This document shows positions 1 through 12,600 of a stretch of DNA of 64,000 nt, piece by piece. Each line of letters begins with the position of its first letter. Positions within the stretch are counted from its first letter, which is position 1. The notes under the pieces were generated by a model. The model had not been told where the DNA came from and ran no database searches. It saw only the letters and a list, made by a program, of their open reading frames with translations. The DNA comes from Balanoglossus misakiensis (taxonomy: Eukaryota > Hemichordata), in assembly GCA_040954595.2 (NCBI GenBank), contig CM082582.2:6138001-6202000 (forward strand), given 5' to 3'. The position numbers were made by a program, and so were the translations under genes.

Positions 1-133
1 ATATACATATTGAAAAACCTTTGTCGCTGTTAGAATGGACCATTCCACGCTTAGACATTCTTGGATGTACGTCCACCGTTGATTAGCGTTACACTTGGGG
101 CACATACAGAAATGACAGAAAAGGCTAACCTAC

Positions 134-155
134 CTTTGCGCGTCGATAAGAATCC
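134..155 (-). other. Possible 22-nt exon of the receptor, before the GPS
   Basis: A 22-nt segment with an acceptor-like end (ttaccag) and a GTAGGT donor on the minus strand. It continues the phase-2 end of exon 816-615 and stays open (reads QDSYRRAK across the junction). It is too short to be certain. The remaining bases 1-614 show no other exon that I can support. Confidence 0.25.
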
Positions 156-614
156 CTGGTAACGATGGCGCCAAATTTGCATATAAAATACTAACAATTG
201 TCAGGAGCACTGGAAATAGAGAGACAAAAAATGAGACTTTTTATTTTGGCTTTGACTTGCTACGAGGGAAAGGGATTTTTACAATCAGTCGACGTTTTCC
301 CGACAGTGCACACGAATATTGCTAATAAACACGTTTAAAATTAAACGACACATTTTCTTGAGTGAATTTCTAATGTGGAGTTTATTCAGTCTTCAGATCA
401 CTTAGCTTTAGTGCATATAGCGTTTCTCAAAACAAACAATAAATCAATCAAGTAATTTCACCACTGTGAACGATATTTAATTCATATCAGCTCTGTGGGC
501 GCTCAGGATAAAATATTCACGAACTTAGATAGCATGATTTATTTGTATTAAATGCTCTAGCTACCTGGTGTTTGAAATATTCCATTCAAGATATATTTTT
601 CATAAATAATTTAC

Positions 615-3600
615 TGTTTTTCAATCGTAAATTTAACACGAAGAATCGGTGCTGGTCGGTTTGATAACGGGTTCTGTAAGTAGTGGACGAATCCTGCTAC
701 GAGCAGCCGTTTTTTGCAGGAATACTCAGTAGAAACGCCGTTACGTAGGTGAGGCGAGAAAAGTACGCCAGCCTCGTCGGACGGAACGATATTCATCAAA
801 AGTCCGACGTTTGCCGCTGCGCTTATTAAAACACACACGGCAAACTAAAAGCAGTTCCTTGTCCAGGGCTTGTAATTATCCGCACAGGTTATTGAAAAAA
901 TATTCAGAAAACTTGCGGATAGGACCCGACGGAACCTCGTCTCCACAATTTGTCATTGTGCTTTTATTACGACTAATGCCGCAACAAGTGACTTGCGCAC
1001 ATAGAGGAACTGGCCTTTTGACGACAACGCTATACGTTAATGGAGCCTCATTTTCTTACACAACACACTCCAGAAATAAACCGACTTTCCTTTGGTCCCC
1101 TTTTCTTAGCAGGGTGATTGGGAGTTTGCCAGTAGGAAAATTTAATCAGCCATTTTCTCGGAAAAAAAAGCACTGAATGGTATTTAATTGAAACTCGTAT
1201 TGAATATTGACGCCGTCAGCCGCATCCGCAGTGCGAGGAAATTCAACAAGCGTTTCCCCAATCACCGCGCTACATCAATGTAACGCGCTGTTAACCTTTG
1301 ACACCTTGGAGGTACGCTGGGAGCAATCTCATCCGTGTCGTAATAAGGGAACGCTGGCGGGGAAAGAATACGTGATTTATTTTTGACACGTCCTGCTCGG
1401 CGATCCCGGCGATTTCGATTCCGGCTATGGTTTCAATATGAAACGATAAGATCACTGTTTCGAACATGAGGATTTCCCCGGGGCGTGATGATTGAAACTG
1501 TTTCGATATACATCCTGACAGGCAAACAATGTTAGAGAATCCCCTGGCTGTATCTCGCACGTATCCCATCATTTATTGTTTTGAACTAATGGCTGCGAAA
1601 TAAATATTAATAACGTGCAATAGTCAGTTCTATTTCAGTTAATATACTCAAATTGGCTCAGCATTCTCAAAGAGAAGGCAGTACTTTGATACAGAACAGA
1701 TATGCATAATTGATATGCATAAACGCACAAAATACGTACACGCCCACGCATGCGCGATGGAATAATGGCGTTGATTGAACAAAGTTTTCCTTTACTATCG
1801 ACACAGCACTCAACCCTTAATTTCACACGCACGCCATTTTTGATCGGTTTTAACTCATACAAGGTTGAAAAGTTGAAACACAGCTATAGGAACGAGACTT
1901 TACCGGTTTCTCCCTCGGGGGTGCCAGGTTGCGGAACTTCGATACTCGCGTACGGCGATTTCCACTTCTCTTCTTCAAAGGGAGAGACACTGCGGTCGGG
2001 GAAATTGAGACCCCGGAATCGACCGGAGTCTGAGTGTATAATTTCCATCACTATCAAGAAAATTGAAAAATATGCAGCTCAATGTTAAAGTGGAACATAC
2101 ATACTAGAATCTAGAAACTCCCCACACAACACATGCATATCACCAGCTATACACATTGTTATGCAAAACGCCCTACCCCAACCTACATTCCACCACCTGT
2201 GTACCTGCATATAAACGCGCCTTCCCCCTTGCATTTTCGCCAGTTTAGTCTCCTGATGAGTGAGTCTAGTGACTCACGAAACAGCGTTGTAGAGATTTTA
2301 CCGCCTTTTGACAGACAGACAGAGACATTGCTGCAAGGTGTAATTCCTGTATTATGATAAACTTCCATAACGCTTACTGATACACATTCATTTACTTCAT
2401 CGCGGCCATATCATGAACATCTGACCGTTGCCTAACTCGTTTGTGACTTCGCTTTAAACACTATTAAACATTCCGGGGTACATTGCATGCACGGAAGACC
2501 ATCTCGAGTTATGGCCGCCGTCATCCTAAATGGAGACTAGATATTAAAACTGACGTTTTCTCAGAAGGAAATCGGATTCCCAGGGAAGTTATCGGGTTTT
2601 TATGGCCCCACGGTTGCATTTGTTGCGCTCAGTCTCATAAACGAAAATTGAAGTTGAGAAAAGTGCCAAATATAACACGGCTATAGACTTAAATAAACCT
2701 CATTTCGGCTAGGATGCTGTTTTAACTCTAATGACATCCACGCGTCGCAAAAAAAACCGCAATCAACTGTAACAGTTCCTATCAACCTGTTTTACGAATG
2801 AATTATTCTCTGGGCCATGTCTCTGATATATGTCCATTCCAAAATGGACACATAAAACATCCATCTATTATATTGGATAAATTTACAACCACTATTCAAA
2901 GTAAACAGAAATATGGCAGTCCTTGAACTCTACAAGGTCACTATGAAGAATTACGTTCCGCAAACTTTTACTGGAAAAAAGACGAACTTCACGATTTTGA
3001 AAAAAGACATCGAAATTAAACTTTTTAAATTAAGGTAAATTCTCATGGATTTATATGGGGGTAGCGTGACAAAACGGAGACAAAATGGAGACGAGGAAAA
3101 ATATAAAAGCGAATTGAAAGGGACCATATGTGCATACGTCGTATATGGTAGTACAAAAAAATCCTTTTAATACTATGATGTGCAGAGAGACACGCAAACG
3201 CACACACAGCGGACGGACAAACAGAAACTTTTACGACCTACCCAACAACAATCTAATATAACGTGATCACCAGAAACAAATTTAGTGGAATTATTCTGCC
3301 AGTAAAACTCACCGAATGAATCAGTAATTAACGACACGGTCTCGGGCGCGTCAGTTCCAAGCGCGGCAACCTTCTCCCCGACACCGCGGCCAACAGCCTC
3401 GATTGCGTTCATTGTCGTCTCGATAGCCGCTTTACGAGTGTCGCCATCCTGAAGCAAACGAAAAATCAATGAATGGGTTGATGAATTTTACGATCAGTAA
3501 TTTCCCCTTATCCCGATGGCGAATGCCAATGAATGATGTACGTGTACACCATTCAGACGCTTGGATCGGATGTCTTCTGAAGTCCGCCGCAAGGCATCAG

Positions 3601-6600
3601 AGATAAATATAAAATTAAAGTTAGTTTTAATTGGGGGGGGGGGGGCTGAACCGAACTGCAGTTAGCAGACACAGAACTCGGCCGTCTTTGAAAAGTATTA
3701 CACCAGAGTTTGGTAAAGTGACATAGTGGCAAAAAGACACCCAGATGACGTCCTCCTATAGTCTTTTCTGTCTATTTTTTCTAGTCAAGTCAGCACCGAC
3801 CATTTTCCGCATGTGTACGGAAACGCAGACTCGAAACTCTAGTTTCAGTTGCGTTCAATATCTCTACCAAAGTGGATAAAATCGTCTCTAACAAGAAATA
3901 CTAGATGAGGTTACTGCGGACGTCACGTTAACAATCCTTGTATAATGACCCATATGTTTCTACTAACATTGACATCGATTGGACAATAAAGGCGCTGGTC
4001 AGCGATCAAGTCTGCGCCACGCCGCCAATAATTGTCATCTATAAATCTTGCTCATGGCGGTAACGAGGCGTTGGAAACCAAGCGTCACAAATAAAACAAA
4101 GACAACTGTTGAATGAGAAGAGAAAACGTTAATGAAAAATAAATGGAAACGCAGCACTTAAAACATATACCCGTACTAATATTAATATCTGGCACTTTAG
4201 AACTGGTCAACACTCTGGGGAAAACAGTTGCATGCTGGTAAATTTGTCTTGCATTTCTTCATATAGAATGGTGCTGACGCTGTTTACATCGGTTAGAGTA
4301 TAGTTCACTCTGTCATGTTTTATTACCTGTATTCAGGCGAATGTAATAAAAATTGATGTATACTCCTATCTCAAATTTACATATACCTAAATTCCCATGG
4401 CATTATGCATTGTTGTTCGTGGGTGTCTAGTATCCATGGTACCTGTGGCTAGATTTGTAAAGGTGAGCGTGTACCCTTGACTTCCAGTTCTGGCCCAAAA
4501 TCTAACATTGTGCCCCTCGTTTAAGTTGATGACGTCACGATTTTGTGGTGTATCACTTAAAAAGAACACCTTTTGGACATTTAACTTCCCATATTATACA
4601 TCGCCTGTATTTTCCTTTCGGGATTGGCCTATCAGTGTGTTTTGTATGATGCTGGAACAGGTGATGATTATTTTAATTTATCTTTTGGCCAGGAGGGACT
4701 ACGAGGTGTCTGTACGCTCCGGATATGACAAGACAGCCATCAAAGTTCTGTTTGTTTGGAATTATTGAGTGTTCATGCAGTTGATGTCGTTATCGGAATC
4801 TCTATCTCCATTGATAGGCTCGCTCAATCACCCGACTCCCACGAGAAGATAAAACGGAATATACGAAGTGAGAATTATGACCTATTACGAATGAACGCAT
4901 ACAGGACGAAGCTTGCATCATTTGTAGCTCATAAACGCGGGTATATACATGTTCGGAATTTATGACCACGAAGTGTCAGAAGTTTCGGTCGGCGGCAGAA
5001 ATTCAATTTCCTGACGAGAAGGTCTGTGGCTCTTTTTTGATAAGCATGAGAAGTATAAATGAATATGTGTCGAAAACAGCGATACTGTCGGAAATTGCTT
5101 CCATCAACACGGACCCGCAGTTATAATGATGTAGCCATCAATAAAATAATAATTTAACAAAACGGTCAGCTGACATTTAATCGCAAATTGTGCTTTTCAT
5201 CGTGGCCTATTTACAACGCTTTTCTTTGAAAGTCAAGACTATTATTCTCGATCATGGCGGCCAAACAGACCTTTAATCAAGATCAAGTACGCCTATTGAA
5301 GAGGTCACTTATGTAAAGGGCATTGCTTATCAGATTTACCCACAGGTAAATTGATTTATTGGAATAACATTGCGGCAATAAATGACTAGGGCTCCCGAAT
5401 AATCTGTGCCATCAGGAATTAAAGCTGTAGATAGAAAACGAATGGCATGTTCACTATCTGGCATATACCGGAGCGTCATCGTTCAACGACAGAATATCAT
5501 TTTATGGCTTGGCAATATAACTGCCCTGTGACGGCACAGCACAAAACACGGTAAATTCGTTGGGAGTCACGAATATGAAATATGCAAATCAGAGACCACA
5601 TGTATACCAATATGGCCACGGTGTATAATCACTTTTGTAAAATCACGCGCTGGTCTGAAGCTGTCATGGATACGACAGCGCTTTGCAAAGCGACTCGTGC
5701 AAATTAAAAAAATATATCCTCCTCGCTGATTACTTAGCTGCGGCAACAAAAGCAATCTATCATACTTCTCGTGCTTATGCAAAATGGCGAAAACAGCGCG
5801 TTGATGATATTGACTTTCAATTATTCTCCGTTCGATCATCCAGCGCAAGTAACATGTTTGCCGGGCAATGCTTGTCACTCATACCCTACGCATTCTGAAA
5901 ACCAGGGTTGTTATAACTGATCAGATATATTGATTTCATCATCCTACTTACTGAGGATGTGTATTTTCAATAATAAGACGGGAAATAGGATGACCCCCCG
6001 CAGGGATTAATGGCAAAAAAGATGGCGGCTTCTCCAAGCCTATTATCTCCCGGGCTCCAGGTTTCCCCGTGACATTCAACGGCAGGGATGCAAGCGCGGA
6101 TCTGTCTTATATAACAACAAAATATAACTTCTGTTTATACATATATATACGAGTCTGTATCGTGCTAGTGTACCACAGTCATAATTATACATGTGAAAAT
6201 GTGATGAGACACACTTGATACTGGTATAACCAATGAACAACATGCAGCCAGTTTGCTGCATCCAATGGTCCTGTACACGTCTAACATCAATAAGAGTGAA
6301 TATTTCGTTGACTGTTAACCATTATGAAATACTATAACTACTAGATTTCTGCCTGCGTCATCCGAGGCGTAAACAGCGCTCGGGTGACCAGCGCTGCCAA
6401 ACATCAGAACACATATACAGAATAGGTTTTTTGTTTCATATCACTCGGTTTTCTATCTCACGTGCATATCGCTATGGAATACCCTCGCAGACGACACTAT
6501 CTACTCACGCGATATGGAAATAACACGTTCCTTAAATTTCTGGCGCAAAGTGCATTGGACGGATATACTCCGTTATCGATCACACTTTCTCGTTGCCACA

Positions 6601-9600
6601 GACCTTGGTAAAATGTTAGTAATGTACCTGTCAATTACTGACCGATGGCATGGCAAATGGTGAGCTGTTATCCGAGACTGTTCAGAAATCATGAAAGATT
6701 AGACAAGTCGAAACGAAGTCAAATATACACACTTACCATTTGATCCACGAGGTTTGATAAAATATTCAACACGTCGCCAAAGTTCTGGTAGAAAAGAAGA
6801 AAGAGGTTTTAAGAAAGTCACTATACTGGTGGTAAGCTCCTGTACAAATGCCATTCTGTCTTCAATAACATGGTGAAGGAAAAAACCAGTTTTAAATTTA
6901 ATATTAGGTCTTAAATTAGTGCTGATTATGTAGATATCTAAATATACATTTATTAGCCATCTGTCATTTATAGAATCCTCTGGATGGAAGGTCCGTAAAG
7001 CTTAGAACTCCTCGTCTTATTTGTTGTTACCACAAGCCTTAGTAATGCTAGTTTTAAGCCAGATAGACTTTGTTCTCCATTTCCTGGCTTATGTATTAGT
7101 TTTCCTGTACGTCAATGCACATACGTTTTAGTGTATCTTGAACAGAGTAAAACTGACTTGAATATATTACTTTTACAGTCGTTGGATTTATGTATTTCAC
7201 GTTCAGATACACATATGCAGTGGCCAATTACCAGATAACGTTTGTTACTTTGATCCTAGATTTACTTTGTTTGTAAGCATTGATGAACACCTTGCACACT
7301 AAAAGCAAAACCGAAACAGCAAGATATGCTCAAGGTATCCTCCAGTGTCACCAGTGAAACTGACAGATACCGATAAGTTATTACCATAGTAAAACCCTAC
7401 CCATGCATTCTGTATGCACTTTCCTTGATTTGCATGCAAAACACCAACTCTAATTACAATCTTACACTTCACACTTTTAAAAGAACGAGCTACACTTTGC
7501 AGTACACTATTATTAATCAACCTCAGCTGACATAATTTCAGCAAGACATATTTGTCTTGGGATGGCATTTATCCTCGCGAGAAAACCCCGGTGTAATAGT
7601 CCACCTAGCTCACGTCGTCATATTTGTCGAGTGAAATTGACATGTGGGCACTTATTTACACTACGGGGACGCTCCCGATGTTTCCAGGGGCTCGAGTGCG
7701 CGCGCGGGATGTTCATTACCTGATATTCGCGCGAGCGCGCGGCGTCACCCTTGTGCCCGCGCCCAAAATGACAGAAACAATTTGCATCCAGCAATCGACG
7801 CGATGAGGTTTCTCGCGGCAAAAATCGAAACATGGTCTGTATAATGAGCTTTCAATAGCAAGAGGCAGGTTACGCCGTTCGACTAATGGTCGGCCGCACA
7901 AAGAAATGTTCGGACTGAGAGACAGATTCGAAGAGAGATGTTATGCGAAATTGCCACAGTGTCCCAATTTCCTTTAGCGGCAGGAAGTGCCAGATCTGGT
8001 AATTATTTATTTATTGGCCGTGACAATTGATGGATTCAACTATGCACTTCTCTCCAGAGAAGATAACATTGGTAATTCAAAAAAGCAGCCAATATATTAC
8101 TCACTCCGCAATTACGCTTTCCTGTTATTTCACCTTGCTGGCCATATATTGATCAAAAGTAATTTATCGATGGGAATTTCAAAAGTAGGCCTGGGCCCAA
8201 CATAATGATAAGACCCAAATGAGCTAAAACAATCTCGAAGACATAAACGAGAACTTTCTCAACATCTAAATCATGGACACTGGTAATGCAAACATAATTC
8301 AAGCTGCAATATCTTGCAAACCTCTTTTCCTTTGTAAATTATGACCTTAATAATATGAAAATAGTTAATTCACAAGCTTTGCAGTCTTCGCTAGGGCTGC
8401 TTTTGCTGCAAATCAAATCAAATGGTTGACCGGGTTCCAACGTGATGCTTAAGTACGTGTACTCACAACGTCAAAAATTCCATGCATCATTTCAGTCAGA
8501 TCGCACGGCATTCATTAACATATGCAAATGAAGAAAGTACTTCAAACCATGTAGCCGTTAGAGTGGGCCCCGCTGAAGGGTCGCGAAATAGGCCATTTTT
8601 TTACTCGATTTTATAGAGCTGTTTTCAGGCGATGTGGATTATTTTAAGACAAAACCGTGGATTCACTTGAAGGTAGGTATACTGGATTGTTACTGAATGA
8701 TTTTTTGGCAACTTCTGTCGAGTAGTTTCTTTGTAATCACGAAATTTCTGACGACTGTGAAAAAACACATAGCGTTGACATCCTCTCGATTATTTTTAAG
8801 CTGACCGTTACACATGGATTTTACCACGAAATTTCAAACTTTTATCAAAATATAGACATCAAACTCCCTCTCTTTGAGTTTTCATTCACTTCCAAGCTTT
8901 GATAGTGACGATATGACCAGTTCAATTTTGTTTACCTTTCAACCTGTGAGCGCCATTTTGTTTACTTTTCAACCCGTGAGCGCCACTTCTTCTGCAAAAT
9001 GGCGGGAGAAGACAGCATGCATGTGTACGTATATACGCTGGCTATGGCGCAGGCTTGATCCTGGGTTGTACCAGCTGCGTAGTTTTCCCTCCTCTCTCGT
9101 GCGAAGAAATTTTGATTGCTGATATGTAATCCCGAGTTTTACTAAACCCTAACAATTATTTTATGAAGGTTTGCCCGTCAAGGAAACTCACTTTTTTTAA
9201 TTTTATTGTTCTTTCAGATTGATGAAGACTGATTTTTGTGGTGGTGGTGTTGCAGTTGACTGTTTTATTTTAGCTGTCTGAGTTGACAATTTATTCTGTA
9301 TTTTGTTGTATTTTTAACTCTTTATCCTGTATTTTGTAGTAGTATTTTGAACACTGTTTAATAAATAAATTACTATTATTATTATTTATCGACCCAATGC
9401 AATGATGACAAATCGCTCGCCTTCAGACACAAATGTTGTATTTATTGCATATATCATCTGCGAATAAAGGGAAGTGGTTTCGAAGTTACACTTGGCATTT
9501 TCGAAAAGTCTACTTATATCCCACGATGCGGAGAAAAAAATATATACAAAATACGTCAGCTGAGCTCCTCACGAACGGTAAACCTGGCATTCTGTGCATG

Positions 9601-12600
9601 GGTAATCAAATATTTGTTTGTAGCCCAATGTAGGCGAACGGTGTGGAGCACCCGGGCGCGGCACTCGTGCGATTGATCGATGTTGTGTCGAAATCAGGCC
9701 AGTAATTAAGTTAAAACTTGGCTGATATGTTACCTTAGAGTGTTATACACTATCCAGTAACTTTTACTTGACAAGTGTCTTTTAGAAACTTTTCCCCACG
9801 ATAAACGTGTCGTTTCACGAGCAACGCAACACTTCCGTATTTACAAGCCTAACATGGAGAGGTCAACGTAGGGCCTATACTTCCGGGTCATATCGTCGAA
9901 CTACATCGATTATTTTTAAGCTGACCGTTACACAAGCATTTCGAGTTAATTTCTTTTCACGGATGTTGGGACCGATATTAGACCTATCTGTCACGAAAAC
10001 TTGGTTAACTTCCGAGGTCGTCTTCAAATGATTTTTGGCACGTTTGTGGACGTCTCTTCCGAGGTCACCAACATACCACCGAAAACACGCTAAAAACTAC
10101 TACTATCACCGACAGATTCTCATAAAATTTACGTCTGCAGTGCAAAATAGGAATCACTTTCGAAATTTATCGAGCTAGCATGGTATTTTATTGTACCACG
10201 GAGTGTAAAAATCAAGTTGAAAATCACCTTGAAAACTGGCCTATTGCCGTCTGTTTGAAAATTAACGGTCGCTGGCTTGACGAACTTTCATATGCAAATA
10301 AGCACCGTGCGATCTGACTGATTTCTTCGAAATCTTCACAATGCAATTATTAAATGGAATGTGACCCCTTAGCGTGGTGGTAAAATAATTTGTTTCAGGG
10401 AGATTGGAGATTGGGCACTCACCTTGATGTATACCTCCCTGTCCAACTCTGGTCTCAGCATCTCCACTGGTGTTACTTCAATCAACGCGGACGTGACAGT
10501 GACGAAGTAGTTCAGAGTTTCCAGCGTCAACGTTTCTGTTTCCCGGAGTTGGCTGAGCAATATGGCGAGATACATGTTCACGTCATACGGCGAGATGTCA
10601 CCTTGGTAGAGCAACTGTAAAACGATCAAAGGTGTCAGAGTGTTACTTACAACAGAGTGAGACCGTTTCAGGGCTGCTTTGCGTCCGTTATTTCGCTAAT
10701 ATTCGGGATCTGGCATAATTCGGGTTGGTAAATGGGAATTAGGTTAATTAATTGATTCAAATGGGGACAACGAGAGTGGGGAGTGAGGGAGGAGAGGGAG
10801 GGGAGGTGGTGGAGAAGGAGAGAGAAGGAAGGGGTAGTGATTGCTTTTATCAAAGTGTACGACAAAGGGTCTAATTTTATTATTAGAGAAAGAAAATGTC
10901 GACAGTTCAAATCCATAACCACTAAAAGATTAACCAATCAATCACTTAATGCCAACCAGAAACTGCTGCAGAGTACAAAATTGGTGACGTACTGAACTAC
11001 ACCCACTGAATTTGATTGTATGCAAATTTTGAATTCTATGAAATAATTAGATATTCTACGCATGCAATAACGTGATATCATATGCGTGCATGTAGGAAAA
11101 TGCACATACGGTTACTTGTAAGTTAACATTTCAGGAAATCATTGGATTCATACTAAAATCACAATGATTTGTATTGTATATATTTCCAAAAAGATGTCGT
11201 CTGAGCTTGGCACTTTCTACAGACACGGGCTCATAGGGGTGGCCACGTGGGCATACCCTAATGAATCACCTCCAGATCACAGAAAGCACCCCTGCGTTTG
11301 ATCTATTCGTGGTATATATCACCACCCCTTTCAATTCGCACAAAAACAATTATGTCTGGAGAAAAATCGACCTCATTTAGGTGATGTGGAAGCAATCAAT
11401 TACATCCACGGTTAATCTCGGGGTCGCGGAGGCACCATAATCTCCAATTTACAATATACACTCAGTCTTTCCCTGGTCAATTTATCACGGTTAGTTATTA
11501 GCAATTGTAAAGATGATTAACTTGCGGGTTGGTAGATAGCGCCCAGGGCGAACGGCTGACGCATGTATCACTGGCGTTATCTATGGCTTCCTTTGAAGTC
11601 GTCCATATAAGCGATATTGGTTTGAGTGAACGCACATTCGCTCTTCTGACATCGAGTAATATTTCAAGAATGGACCCCCCAACCCACGAGGCAAACTTGA
11701 TTGCACATGAAATGCAACCACTAGAAAAGACCTATGATAAAAATAATTTATGCAGAAAATCGCTGATTTTTCTCATTAACCAACAGATTATGCAAAGGAA
11801 TGGCGGCTGACACTGTAGTTGTAGTTGTAATTCAGATAATTTACGGTTCAATAAGCCGATGCTTTCACAGGACCCTGACTTGTCAAAACGATCCAGGCGA
11901 TTGGAAACAACGCTAAGCAGCAAATAGAAGTTTTATCAGTTCAATGCGTAACAATTTTAGTTAATTTGCTGCAGACGATGTCGTAATCGCAAATTAAATT
12001 TGGCGACAGACGGATTTCAAACAGGAAGCCACTGTGAGTACTTTGTCTGAGCTGGGACATGCAACCCGTAGAAGATGATAAATCCTAACTAATTTGCGAA
12101 GGATATCGACGAAATTTCTTCATCAAATTTCTAAAATTAAATTAAATTAAATTACATTAAATGAACAAAACCAAATGATTGATTTAAAACTAATCATGTA
12201 ACTAATAATCGGCTGGTTTCGATGGGTGTACAGTAGCCTCTGGCGGAGAGGTTAAAATGTCATCGTTGATGTCACAGCCCCCTGGCGTATTGAGAAATCA
12301 GTCACGATAAACTGTAATTTATTGTGATAGTCTGTACACCATCTCAAAAAGAAACCCATTCTGGAATGTATCATCCATCTCGTATTGATATTCATCATGT
12401 AAAAATAAAGCGATGTCATGATATCGCAGTAGAGCGGTGGGCATTGATATCAGATATAACGCCATTAGAAAATCCAGCACAATCTTTCAGCTATCTGACT
12501 GCATCGCCAAAACGAACCACAAGACATGTATTTCTAAACATGGGTTTATTGTTCTGACAAACAAAATGGCTCAGACTGACGGTCATTTTGATACTGTTGT

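Larger units (their letters stand above)
8493..10320. mobile_element. Inverted-repeat DNA element, about 1.83 kb, with 4-bp target duplication
   Basis: The left end CAGTCAGATCGCACGG (8493-8508) is the exact reverse complement of the right end (10305-10320). Just outside both ends stands ATTT (8489-8492 and 10321-10324), as a 4-bp target-site duplication would. Inside the ends the similarity continues in degenerate form: ATATGCAAAT near both ends and an AATAGGCCA motif further in. I see no transposase reading frame, so it is probably non-autonomous. It sits in the receptor intron between exons 10614-10423 and 6784-6737, only about 100 bp from the first of these. The superfamily is not identified. 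Confidence 0.6.
615..10614 (-). other. GAIN-domain-coding exons of the receptor gene
   Basis: Exons 10614-10423 (64 codons, phase 0-0), 6784-6737 (16 codons, phase 0-0), 3448-3313, 1514-1305 and 816-615. The first three are helical, matching GAIN subdomain A. The last two are beta-rich: PAYLQAANVGLLMNI resembles the 'ylnlGllL' strand and KKRLLVAGFVHYLQ...APILRVKF resembles the 'NSrVisasv...PVvltf' strands that precede the GPS. Phase continuity across all five, including the two exons furthest left, is the main evidence that these belong together. The GPS Cys/Trp motif itself is not in the window. Confidence 0.65.

Noticed and set aside
7680-7760. CGCG-rich patch resembling a CpG-island promoter
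   Set aside because: It is short, lies inside a receptor intron and has no gene start beside it.
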